Positions 35,598-43,250 of a stretch of 64,000 nt of DNA are shown one piece after another. A program made the position numbers and the translations under genes. The stretch comes from Frankia nepalensis (GTDB taxonomy: Bacteria > Actinomycetota > Actinomycetes > Frankiales > Frankiaceae): contig NZ_JADWYU010000085.1 in NCBI RefSeq assembly GCF_016786325.1, positions 37,235-101,234 on the forward strand, given 5' to 3'. Under the pieces are notes generated by a model. The model saw only the letters and a list, made by a program, of their open reading frames with translations, was not told where the DNA came from and made no database searches. Position 1 is the stretch's first letter, and each line of letters opens with the position of its first letter.

Positions 35598-36614
35598 TCA
35601 GCCGCTCAGGCGGCGGAGCCGGGAAAGGCGGCGTACCCCGTCCGCGGCGGGGCGGCCGGAGCAGGGCTGGAGAGCGGCCTCGAGACGGGCGCGGACGGTG
35701 GGCTCGTCGAGGTGCATGCCGATGGCGACCAGACCGGCGGGACCTTCCGTCACGGGCCGCGACGCGACGTGGACCTGTCGCCCGACGATGTTGACCACAT
35801 GGCCGCGTGGGCCCCGTCCCGTCTCCACGGTCACGGTGCCCTTGAGCCGGTAGACGTCCGCGGGCGGGTTCTCGATCAGGTCGACCAGCGGGCCGGGATC
35901 GATCGGGCCGGCGGCGGGAACGGTGACCGCGCTGACGCGCGGATGCGGCTCGTCGTCGTGGTCATGCCTGGCGAGGGCGGCCAGCGGAAGCTCGTCGACG
36001 GGGTCGTGCGGGTTCGCGGCGTCGAACACGAGCGCCGGGTCGATGCGGCCGTGCGTCGTGTCGACGATGTGCGCGTGCGGGTTGCTCGCGCGCACCCGGC
36101 TGGAGATCCGCGCCACCGTCTCGGCCCGGCGCGCGGGCGGAACCCGGTCGGTCTTGTTGATCAGGACCAGCGAGGCCGACGCGAACCGGGCCGGTGGCAG
36201 CCCGCCTCGGTCGACGGTGTCGAAGTACGAGGCGGCGTCGATCACGTCGACGAGGCCGCCGGGGCGGACGCGATTCACCGCGCTGAACCGGATGAGCCTC
36301 GCCAGCGCCGGCGGGTCGGCCACGCCGCTGGCCTCCACGATCACCGCGTCCAGCCGCAGCCGGGGATGGGACAGTTTCTCGAGCGCCTGGTCCAGGCCGT
36401 CCGTGTCCGGGAGGCAGCACAGGCAACCGCCCGCGATCGAGGCTGGTTGGTCGACCTGGCCGGTGACCAGCGCGGCATCGACGTTGATCGCTCCGAAGTC
36501 GTTGACCACCACTCCCAGACGCGCACCCGGCGTCTGGAGCAGGCGGTTGAGCACCGTCGTCTTGCCCGCGCCCAGGTAGCCGGTGAGCGCGATCACGGGC
36601 ACCCGCACGCTCAT
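35598..36614 (-). CDS. CobW/ZNG1-family GTPase metallochaperone
   Basis: A 338-residue COG0523 GTPase. The P-loop is GYLGAGKTT (about 12-20), the metal-binding motif GCLCC near residue 63, the switch region VEASGVADPP, and the base-recognition NKTD near 153. The C-terminal CobW_C domain begins near residue 235 (YRLKGTVTVETG). A His/Asp-rich linker (RHDHDDEPH, about 214) may bind metal. These proteins insert zinc or other metals into target proteins. It is transcribed away from the ArsR operon. Confidence 0.9.
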   Translation of the reverse strand: MSVRVPVIALTGYLGAGKTTVLNRLLQTPGARLGVVVNDFGAINVDAALVTGQVDQPASIAGGCLCCLPDTDGLDQALEKLSHPRLRLDAVIVEASGVADPPALARLIRFSAVNRVRPGGLVDVIDAASYFDTVDRGGLPPARFASASLVLINKTDRVPPARRAETVARISSRVRASNPHAHIVDTTHGRIDPALVFDAANPHDPVDELPLAALARHDHDDEPHPRVSAVTVPAAGPIDPGPLVDLIENPPADVYRLKGTVTVETGRGPRGHVVNIVGRQVHVASRPVTEGPAGLVAIGMHLDEPTVRARLEAALQPCSGRPAADGVRRLSRLRRLSG

Positions 36615-36786
36615 GTCGACATGCCTCCCTCGCTGGGCGCGTCAGCCGGTGGCCTGGAGCCGGGTCGCCTGGTCGGCGCGCCTCGGGCAGCGGGCCATGA
36701 AGACCATGCCATCCCGCGCCAACCAGCACTTCGGCCGGGTGCCGCGCCTCCACGTGCCGAGCCGGACGATCAGGAGACGCGAGGTA

Positions 36787-36827
36787 CTTAGCCCTTGAGC
36801 TAAGCGTGTCGCCATGCAAAACTTAGC
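36787..36827 (+). promoter_or_regulatory. Repeated CTTAGC operator before the ArsR gene
   Basis: CTTAGC (36787-36792) and GCTAAG (36799-36804) form an inverted repeat with a 6-base spacer. A further CTTAGC half-site is at 36822-36827, immediately before the GTG. ArsR/SmtB repressors bind such sites, so autoregulation is likely. Confidence 0.6.
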
Positions 36828-36830
36828 CAC

Positions 36831-37166
36831 GTGGAACAGTATTCGGCGCGACTCGACGGGCTGCTCGCCGCCCTCGCGGATCCGACCCGGCGCGCCGTGC
36901 TCAGCCGCCTCGGCCGCGGGCCGGCGACCGTCAGCGACCTTGCCGAGGGCTTCCCCATGGCGCTGCCCTCGTTCATGAAGCATGTCCGCACGCTGGAGAA
37001 CAACGGCCTGATCCGCACGGCGAAGTCCGGCCGGGTCCGCACCTGCGAGCTCGACCGCGACGGCCTCGCGCCGCTCGAGGACTGGCTGGCCGAGCAGCGA
37101 CGTGTCTGGGAAGGCCGCGCCGACCGCCTCACCCAGTTCATCACCTCCCAACAGGAGCAGGCATGA
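36831..37166 (+). CDS. ArsR-family transcriptional regulator
   Basis: A 111-residue winged-helix regulator (HTH_20/ArsR): LLAALADPTRRAVLSRL, then the recognition helix region LPSFMKHVRTLENNGLI and the wing RTAKSGRVRTCELD. It lacks a metal-binding cysteine motif, so it belongs to the metal-independent group that is often paired with an AHSA1/SRPBCC gene, as here. GTG 36831 is the start; no good ribosome-binding site is seen. Its stop overlaps the next gene's ATG. Confidence 0.9.
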   Translation: MEQYSARLDGLLAALADPTRRAVLSRLGRGPATVSDLAEGFPMALPSFMKHVRTLENNGLIRTAKSGRVRTCELDRDGLAPLEDWLAEQRRVWEGRADRLTQFITSQQEQA

Positions 37167-37645
37167 ATCCCGAACTCGACCTCACGCTCGAACGCCTCAT
37201 CCAGGCGCCACGCGCCGCCGTCTGGAAGGCCTGGACCGACCCGGCCAACCTGGAGCGCTGGTGGCTGCCAGCCCCGACGCTGTGCCGCGTGGACCGCCTC
37301 GAGATACGCCCCGGCGGCGCGTTCGTCACCCGCCTCAGCGACGACGGCACCGCGTTCACCCCCCACCTCGACGCCTGCTTCCTGGTCGTCGACGAGCTCG
37401 AACGCATCGTGTTCACGAACGCGATCGACAGTGCCTGGCGCCCCGCGGTCCCCGCGCCGGTACCCATGACCGCCGAGATCACCTTCCATGACCACCCCGA
37501 CGGCACCGACTACCGCGTCGTCGTACGCCACGGCGACCCCGCCGCCCGCGACCGGCACCGCGACCTCGGCTTCCTGGAGGGCTGGGGCGCCGTCACGGAA
37601 CAACTCGCGCGACTCGCCGAGAGCGGCTCCGCCCAGGAGAACTAA
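37163..37645 (+). CDS. SRPBCC/AHSA1 domain protein
   Basis: A 160-residue hydrophobic-ligand-binding-fold protein (START/AHSA1-like): LTLERLIQAPRAAVWKAWTDP, WWLPAP, RIVFTNAI and GFLEGWGAVTEQLA are typical. It is coupled to the ArsR gene by an ATGA overlap. Such pairs control, or respond to, small molecules. The ligand is unknown. Confidence 0.9.
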   Translation: MNPELDLTLERLIQAPRAAVWKAWTDPANLERWWLPAPTLCRVDRLEIRPGGAFVTRLSDDGTAFTPHLDACFLVVDELERIVFTNAIDSAWRPAVPAPVPMTAEITFHDHPDGTDYRVVVRHGDPAARDRHRDLGFLEGWGAVTEQLARLAESGSAQEN

Positions 37646-37688
37646 TGTCGCATCCAGCGACGCTCGCCTGACCCTGGTCAGACATCCG

Positions 37689-37800
37689 CTATTCGGTCTC
37701 GAACATCCACGCGGCGGTCGCGCTTCGCGTGAAGTCGGTGGAGTCGATTGGCTCTCGGCCGAGCGCGCGGCGCGCCCCGTCGGCGACGACCGCCTCCCGA
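37689..37800 (-). pseudogene. Possible C-terminal fragment of an NmrA/SDR-like oxidoreductase
   Basis: The minus strand carries an open segment ending ARRALGREPIDSTDFTRS, then a stop at 37689. This resembles the C-terminus of NAD(P)-binding NmrA-like proteins. Upstream sequence on this strand does not continue the domain. It is a weak call, and the remnant may be chance. Confidence 0.25.
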
Positions 37801-37917
37801 CCCGTGGCGATGGCACCGTTCGAAACCCGCCGGCCCATGCCGGCCCGGCCATCCCGGACCGCGTTGCCGACGACGCGCTCATCCATGCGCTCCACGCCGA
37901 TCGCGCGTCCCGGGCCC

Positions 37918-38310
37918 GCGCGAGCATCGTCGGCCGGCTTGTCCGTCCTGGTTGCGCCCGTAGGCCGACCCGGCAGCCATACAGCCGTGATCGCCGTGTA
38001 CCGCCCCTCGTCCGACGCGGAATCCCTCAGCGATCGAGACGTGGAGTTCCTCGGCGCCGTGGCGGGCGTGCTCGGCTCGGCGGCCGACCGGTTCGCCACC
38101 GAACCGGAGATCCGCCATCGACGGCCCGTCGCCCTCACGGCCGCCACCGTCCGCGCCTCCGCCGGCGCCGGCGTGGCCATCTCCGACGCCGGACTGGCCG
38201 ACCCGGACCGCCTGCTCAACGCCTCCGACATCGCGATGTACGCCGCCAAGCGTGCCGGAACCGGCCACTGCGTCGTCCCTCAGGACTGGATGCGCCTCGA
38301 CAACCCGTGA
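37918..38310 (+). pseudogene. GAF-GGDEF regulator remnant
   Basis: The plus strand has a GAF-domain tail (AVIAVYRPSSDAESLSDRDVEFL ... GSAADRF). After a gap comes the C-terminal part of a GGDEF domain (SAGAGVAISDAGLADPDRLL, NASDIAMYAAKRAGTG). The GGDEF active site and everything between are missing, and the upstream frame is not domain-like. It is a deleted diguanylate-cyclase-type gene. Confidence 0.6.
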
Positions 38311-38374
38311 CGGCGCTGTCGCACCGGCCGGAGGTGTCAGCCCGCCGACCGAGGCTATGTCTAAAATTCTCAAT

Positions 38375-38389
38375 CACTAGTGTTATAGT
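38375..38389 (+). promoter_or_regulatory. Palindrome and -10-like site before the GntR gene
   Basis: CACTAGTG (38375-38382) is a perfect palindrome, followed at once by TATAGT (38384-38389) as a -10-like element, 9 bases ahead of the ATG. The region is AT-rich against the local background. A self-regulating GntR protein could bind here. Confidence 0.5.
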
Positions 38390-38398
38390 TAAAGCATC

Positions 38399-38791
38399 AT
38401 GATCCAGTTCAGGCTCGACTCGCGATCGGGGGTGCCGACGTACATGCAGCTCGTGCTCCAGGTGAGACAGGCGGTGAGGCTCGGTGTCCTGCGCCCAGGT
38501 GACCAACTGCCGACCGTCAAGGAGGTAGTGGAAACGCTGGCCATCAACCCGAACACGGTGCTCAAGGCGTACCGGCAGCTCGACGGCGAAGGTCTCGTGG
38601 AGGGCCGTCGCGGCCAGGGGACCTACGTCACGCAGGGAATCGCCGCGACCACGGCGGCAGATGACGGCTCGCTGCGCGAGGAGCTGCTGAGCTGGGTCCG
38701 GCGGGCCCAGGGTGCCGGGCTCGACGAGGAGGACATCGACGCCCTCGTCGCGTCGGTCACCCGCGAGGCGTTCACCGGGCGAGTGGCATGA
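38399..38791 (+). CDS. GntR-family (YtrA-like) transcriptional regulator
   Basis: A 130-residue YtrA-type GntR repressor: winged helix in VPTYMQLVLQVRQAVRLGVLR, LPTVKEVVETLAINPNTVLKAYRQL and GTYVTQ, with a short C-terminal dimerisation tail. Its stop overlaps the ABC ATPase gene, so it very probably controls that transporter. ATG 38399 lies just after the palindrome and -10-like site, giving a leaderless or nearly leaderless transcript. Confidence 0.9.
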   Translation: MIQFRLDSRSGVPTYMQLVLQVRQAVRLGVLRPGDQLPTVKEVVETLAINPNTVLKAYRQLDGEGLVEGRRGQGTYVTQGIAATTAADDGSLREELLSWVRRAQGAGLDEEDIDALVASVTREAFTGRVA

Positions 38792-39699
38792 CCGCGCCGG
38801 TGACCGTGACCGGCCCGACCACCAGGAGCGCCGTGCGAGCGGTCGGGCTCGGCAAGCGATACGGCTCGCGCTGGGCGCTGCGCGACTGCACCTTCGACCT
38901 TCCGGCCGGGTCGGTCACGGCGCTCGTCGGGCAGAACGGCGCTGGCAAGAGCACGCTGCTGCACCTCGCGGTCGGGCTGACCGAGCCGACCGCGGGACGC
39001 GTCGAGATCCTCGGCTCGTCCGCCAGGCGGCAACCCCGAGACGTCCTGCCGCGCCTCGGATTCGTCGCGCAGGACCACGCACTGGAACCGCGGTTCCGCG
39101 TCGCGGACATGCTCGAGGTCGGACGCCGGCTCAACCCGAGATGGGACGCCGCGCTCGCCAGGGAACACCTCGCTCGGCTGGGCATCCCGCTCGGCCAGCG
39201 AGTGGGCGGGCTTTCCGGCGGCCAGCGGGCACAGGTCGCGCTCACGATGGCGCTCGCGAAGCGCCCCGAGATCCTCGTGCTCGACGAGCCCGCCGCCGCG
39301 CTCGACCCACTGGCCCGGCGGGAACTCCTGCGGATGCTGATGGGCGCGGCCGCCGACACCGGCCTGACGGTCCTGCTGTCCTCGCATGTGATCAGCGACC
39401 TCGAACGTGTCTGCGACCATCTGGTGATCCTCGCGGCGGGCGAGGTGCGGCTCACGGGTCCGACTGACGAGGTCGTCGCCGCGCACCGGCTGCTGAGCGG
39501 CCCACGGACGGAGCCGACGGCGGTCGCCCGGATGCACCACGTCGTCAGCGAGAACCACACCGATCGGCAGACGACCCTGCTGGTCCGGTCCACCAGGCAT
39601 GTCTACGACTCCCGCTGGCGAGTCGACGAGATCGGGCTGGAGGAGATCGTGCTCGGCTACCTGAGCCAAACGGCACCCGGAAAGGACGTGACCGAGTGA
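38788..39699 (+). CDS. ABC transporter ATP-binding protein
   Basis: A 303-residue ATPase: Walker A GQNGAGKST (about 48-56), signature LSGGQRAQVAL (about 140), Walker B EILVLDEPAAALDPL (about 162-176) and a C-terminal extension. It is followed by its permease and preceded by a GntR regulator, with overlapping stops and starts. Likely role: export, as for other YtrA-linked ABC systems; substrate unknown. Confidence 0.93.
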   Translation: MTAPVTVTGPTTRSAVRAVGLGKRYGSRWALRDCTFDLPAGSVTALVGQNGAGKSTLLHLAVGLTEPTAGRVEILGSSARRQPRDVLPRLGFVAQDHALEPRFRVADMLEVGRRLNPRWDAALAREHLARLGIPLGQRVGGLSGGQRAQVALTMALAKRPEILVLDEPAAALDPLARRELLRMLMGAAADTGLTVLLSSHVISDLERVCDHLVILAAGEVRLTGPTDEVVAAHRLLSGPRTEPTAVARMHHVVSENHTDRQTTLLVRSTRHVYDSRWRVDEIGLEEIVLGYLSQTAPGKDVTE

Positions 39700-40517
39700 C
39701 CTGGCTGGCCTGGCGGCAGCAGCGGTCGGAGATCCTCGCCGCGACGGCGATCCTGCTTCTGCTGACCGCGATCCTGGTACCGACCGGTCTCGGCATGGCC
39801 TGGGCGTTCGACCGCGACGAGCTCGCCGGCTGCCTCGGGCAGACCACGCCTACCTGCCTCGGCGCGCTCGACTCCTTCGAACGCCGCTTCGAGGGGATCA
39901 TCGACGCGACCGGTTGGTTCAGCCTGCTGCCGCTGCTGATCGGGGTCCTGTTCGCCGCGCCGCTCGTCGTCGAGCTCGACCGGGGCACCCACCGCCTGGC
40001 GTGGACGCAGAGCATCACCCGGCGGCGGTGGCTCGTCACGAAACTGGGCCTGATCACGGTCGGCGCCACCGCGTACGCCGCGCTGCTGGCGGGCCTGATC
40101 ACCTGGTGGCGCGCGCCGGTGGACGACCTGTACGGACGGCTGCGGCCGGCCGCCTTCCAGCTCGAGGGCATCGTGCCGATCGCCTACACCCTGTTCGCGG
40201 TAGGCCTCGTTCTCGCCGCCGGCACGGTACTGCGGCGGCCGGTGCCGGCGATCGGGGTCGCCGCGGTCCTGTTCGTCACGGTCCGGGTGCTGGTCGAGAC
40301 CTACGTCCGCCCGCACTACCAGCCGGCGGTGCACCTGGCCGGCGACTCGGCCGACGCGCCGCGGCTGGCCTGGATGATCCGCTCGGGACCGTCCACGACC
40401 TACCAGCCCGCCGACCGGTTCTGGCTGTTCCAGGGCATCGAGACCGTCACCTTCGTCGCGGCGGCGGCCTGCCTCGTCGGCATCGCGGTCTGGCGGATCC
40501 GTACCCGTTCCCGCTGA
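39696..40517 (+). CDS. ABC transporter permease
   Basis: A 273-residue membrane protein with about six helices (for example ILAATAILLLLTAILVPTG, WFSLLPLLIGVLFAAPLV, KLGLITVGATAYAALLAGLI and a C-terminal one), of the ABC-2 or YtrF-like type. GTG 39696 overlaps the ATPase stop. It forms a transporter with the ATPase just before it. Confidence 0.85.
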   Translation: MTWLAWRQQRSEILAATAILLLLTAILVPTGLGMAWAFDRDELAGCLGQTTPTCLGALDSFERRFEGIIDATGWFSLLPLLIGVLFAAPLVVELDRGTHRLAWTQSITRRRWLVTKLGLITVGATAYAALLAGLITWWRAPVDDLYGRLRPAAFQLEGIVPIAYTLFAVGLVLAAGTVLRRPVPAIGVAAVLFVTVRVLVETYVRPHYQPAVHLAGDSADAPRLAWMIRSGPSTTYQPADRFWLFQGIETVTFVAAAACLVGIAVWRIRTRSR

Positions 40518-40643
40518 CGAACGCCAGGCGTCGAGGGTGCCAGAACTCGATGTCGGGCGGTCGACCCGCGGCTTCGCCACCAGACGCGGCCACGCATGAT
40601 CTCTGCTCGTGGTGCCGCGCCCGGCTCAGGCGTGGCTGCCGGT

Positions 40644-41525
40644 CTACAGGGTCGCGGCGATCTTGTGGAGCATCTCGATCGTCTTGGCTGGGGTGCTGCT
40701 GTCGATGGACAGCTGGGTCATGGCGATCGTGTACTGGTCGACGTCTTCGCGTTTGTCGAGGTAGGCGGCGCCGGTCAGCCGTTCCAGGTAGACGATGTCG
40801 GTCAGGTCGGGGTCGGGGAACCGCAGGATGGTGAACGCTCCGCCGTCGGCCGCGTGGCCGCCGACGGTGAACGGCGTGACCTGCAGGGTCAGCCACGGCT
40901 GGTCGGTCAGGTCGAGGAGGTGGCGGATCTGTGCCCGCGCGACCTTCGGCCCGCCGATCTGTCGGCGCACCGCCGCCTCGTCGACCACCACCCACAGCCG
41001 TGGCGGGTCCGGCCGGGCCAGCACCTTCTGTCGTTGCATCCGGACATCGACGCGGCCATCGACGACGTCCGGGGGTACTCCCGGTCTGCTCGACATGACC
41101 GCGCGGGCGTAGTCCTCGGTCTGGAGCAGCCCAGGCACGAACTGCAGTTCGTAGGCCCGGATGAGCGAGGCCGACTCCTCCAGGTCGATATACGGCTGAA
41201 ACCAGTGAGGAAGGACGTCCGCATAGGGCTGCCACCAGCCCTGCCGGTTGGCCTCACGGGCCAGGGTCAGCACCTGGGCCCGCTCGGTCTCGTCGGTCAC
41301 GTCGTAGAGGGTGAGCAGGTCCTCGACGTCGCGTTTCTTGAAACCGACCCGGCCCAGCTCGAGCCGGCTGATCTTCGATTCGGAGGCACGTATGTGATAC
41401 CCGGCGTCCTCACGGCTGATCCCCTTGCGTTCTCGGAGCCGCCGGAGCTGGGAACCGAGCAGGATCCGACGCACGGTCGGCCCGCTACCCGCCGGAACAG
41501 TCACGCCCGGTTCCCCCGATCCCAC
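40644..41525 (-). CDS. Helix-turn-helix regulator with DUF5753 domain
   Basis: A 293-residue protein of the common actinomycete XRE-DUF5753 type. The helix-turn-helix (about 22-75) includes LRRLRERKGISREDAGYHI and SESKISRLELGRV. The DUF5753 domain (about 95-285) contains IRAYELQFVPGLLQTEDYAR and VVVDEAAVRRQIGG. These regulators are usually encoded beside a small DUF397 gene; none is visible here. Instead a broken DUF574-type methyltransferase lies just upstream. The start is ATG 41525, possibly GTG about 18 bases inside. Confidence 0.9.
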   Translation of the reverse strand: MGSGEPGVTVPAGSGPTVRRILLGSQLRRLRERKGISREDAGYHIRASESKISRLELGRVGFKKRDVEDLLTLYDVTDETERAQVLTLAREANRQGWWQPYADVLPHWFQPYIDLEESASLIRAYELQFVPGLLQTEDYARAVMSSRPGVPPDVVDGRVDVRMQRQKVLARPDPPRLWVVVDEAAVRRQIGGPKVARAQIRHLLDLTDQPWLTLQVTPFTVGGHAADGGAFTILRFPDPDLTDIVYLERLTGAAYLDKREDVDQYTIAMTQLSIDSSTPAKTIEMLHKIAATL

Positions 41526-41904
41526 TCACGTGACAGTCGGTCAGATTGTCGGGACACTATCGTTCCCCAGTTGCCATTGTTGGTGGTACCGGAGCGCCGG
41601 ACGTGACGAGTTGGTCACAGCGTAGCCGGCTATGGTCATCACGTACCGAACCGGTCATGCCAAGCCAAGGTAGGAAACGGGAACCGCCGGGTGGGCGGAA
41701 GGACGACATCCTGGAGAACCGGGCGTTGCCGAGACGGCTGTCCCCGCATATCTCGCGACCGTGACGGCCGCCGGGAAGTCTCGGAAGGCGCCGGTCCGGC
41801 TCGTGTGCTTCCTCGTCGAGCAGCCGAAGGCCCGCAGGTTCCCCTGGAGGGCCCGTCGCCCGGACCCGCCGCCGCGGCCGGCGGCGGGGTCGCCCCGCCG
41901 GCTT
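41526..41904. other. Intergenic region upstream of the DUF5753 regulator
   Basis: 379 bp with no supported gene on either strand. On the minus strand an AT-richer stretch around 41545-41585 includes GATAGT, a possible -10 for the regulator. Confidence 0.35.
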
Positions 41905-42782
41905 CTACGGCTTGCGCCCGACGGCTCCGTAGCTGCTGACCTGCGCGTCGGTCAGGCCCGCCGGCACGGAGGCGTCGGGCCGCCAACGGTGCACGACCCG
42001 CACTCCGGGTTCGACCAGGTCCAGCCCGTCGAAGAACCGGGTGAACTCGGCGCGGTCGCGGGGCTGAAGGTGGACGCCGCGCTGCCCGCGGGCCGCGGCG
42101 AGCCGCTCGGCCTCCGGGTCGAAGTCAGCGGTGCCATGGGTGAGAACGAGGTAGCTACCCGACGGCACCGCGTCCAGGAGCGCGCGGACGATGCCGTTGG
42201 GGTCGTCGGAGTCCGCGAGGAAATGCAGGACCGCGATCAGGAAAAGAGCGACCGGCCGATTCAGGTCGAGGGTCTCCCGCAGGTCCGGTGCGCGCAGGAT
42301 CCCGTCGACATGGCGAATGTCGGCGTCGAGGTAGGCGGTACGTCCACCAGGGGTGCTGGTCCGCGGCGCACGGGCGTGAGCGAGCACGATCGGGTCATTG
42401 TCCCGTACACGACGCGCGCGTCCGGGGTGATCTTCTGGGCGACCTCGTGCAGGTTTTGCGACGCGGGAATGCCGGTGCCGACGTCCAGGAACTGACGAAT
42501 ACCGCGGGCACCGGCCAGGTACCGCGTCGCGCGAATCATGAACGCCCGGTTCTGCTGGGAGACGAGGCGGGCGTCCGGAAAGGCACCCGACGCCTGTTGG
42601 GGCACCTGCCGGTCGGCGGGATAATCGTCCCTGCCCTCGCGATAGTAGTCGTACGTCCGGGCCGAATGCGGCTGGTCGGCCTTCAGCCGCGCCGAATCGG
42701 GGGTCCCCGTCAGGGCTTCGCGCCAGTCAATGAGCCCCGCCCTCTGACCATCCGAGCCCCTCACCGCAGTAAGCCCCCTCAT
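41905..42782 (-). pseudogene. DUF574-type SAM-dependent methyltransferase, frameshifted
   Basis: Two overlapping minus-strand segments encode one methyltransferase of the actinobacterial DUF574 (S-adenosyl methyltransferase) family. The N-terminal part has the usual ARTYDYYREGRDDYPADR, FMIRATRYLAGARGIRQFLD and DVGTG. The C-terminal part, beginning around LAHARAPRTSTPGGRT, continues the same domain to SSYGAVGRKP. A single base is missing near 42401-42408: the family reads VVYVDNDPIVLAHARA, but here the sequence GTAC-GGG-ACAATGACCC lacks one nucleotide after GTACG. Restoring it joins the frames. It may be a recent mutation or a sequencing error. Confidence 0.75.
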
Positions 42783-43196
42783 GTCCTGGCGGATGTCCCG
42801 GTGTGACCCTAACAGTGCCGATCTGCTCCGCTACGCACCCATCTCGCCCCGATCGACCCCTGACCGGAGGGGACCAGATCTTGACAGGCCGAACCGACAG
42901 GAGGAAGGCAAGGGCTGCCACCCCACCGGCCGCGGAGTGCCATACCCTCCGCGGCCCTGCCGCCTCCGGCCCGCCACTCGCGCCGATCTGAGAGCCGACG
43001 GCTGGCACCGCCGCCCTCAGCCGCGGCGGGGACGCGGCGCTTGCCGGCCGTCAGGAACGCGCGACGGGCCGACGTATCGCCCGTCCGCCAATGCCGGTAT
43101 CGGTGCCGGTGCCGGTGCCGACATCGGTGTCGATATCGGTGCCGGCCGGGGTTCGCGGGCCCGGTCCCGTCGTCTCATCAACCCCCACCGCGAAAC
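42783..43196. other. Intergenic region with hexanucleotide tandem repeat
   Basis: No gene is supported. 43091-43144 contains nine GTGCCG/ATATCG-type hexamers, a simple repeat just before the nuclease terminator. Confidence 0.6.
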
Positions 43197-43234
43197 GAAA
43201 GCGCCCGTCCCCCGGGAAGAGGACGGGCGCTTTC
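43197..43234 (-). terminator. Strong terminator of the nuclease gene
   Basis: GAAAGCGCCCGTCC (43197-43210) pairs perfectly with GGACGGGCGCTTTC (43221-43234), a 14-bp stem with a 10-base loop. On the minus strand it is followed by a GTTTCG run. It lies 16 bases after the nuclease stop and is the best terminator in the window. Confidence 0.85.
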
Positions 43235-43250
43235 TTACCGCGCGCGAGTG

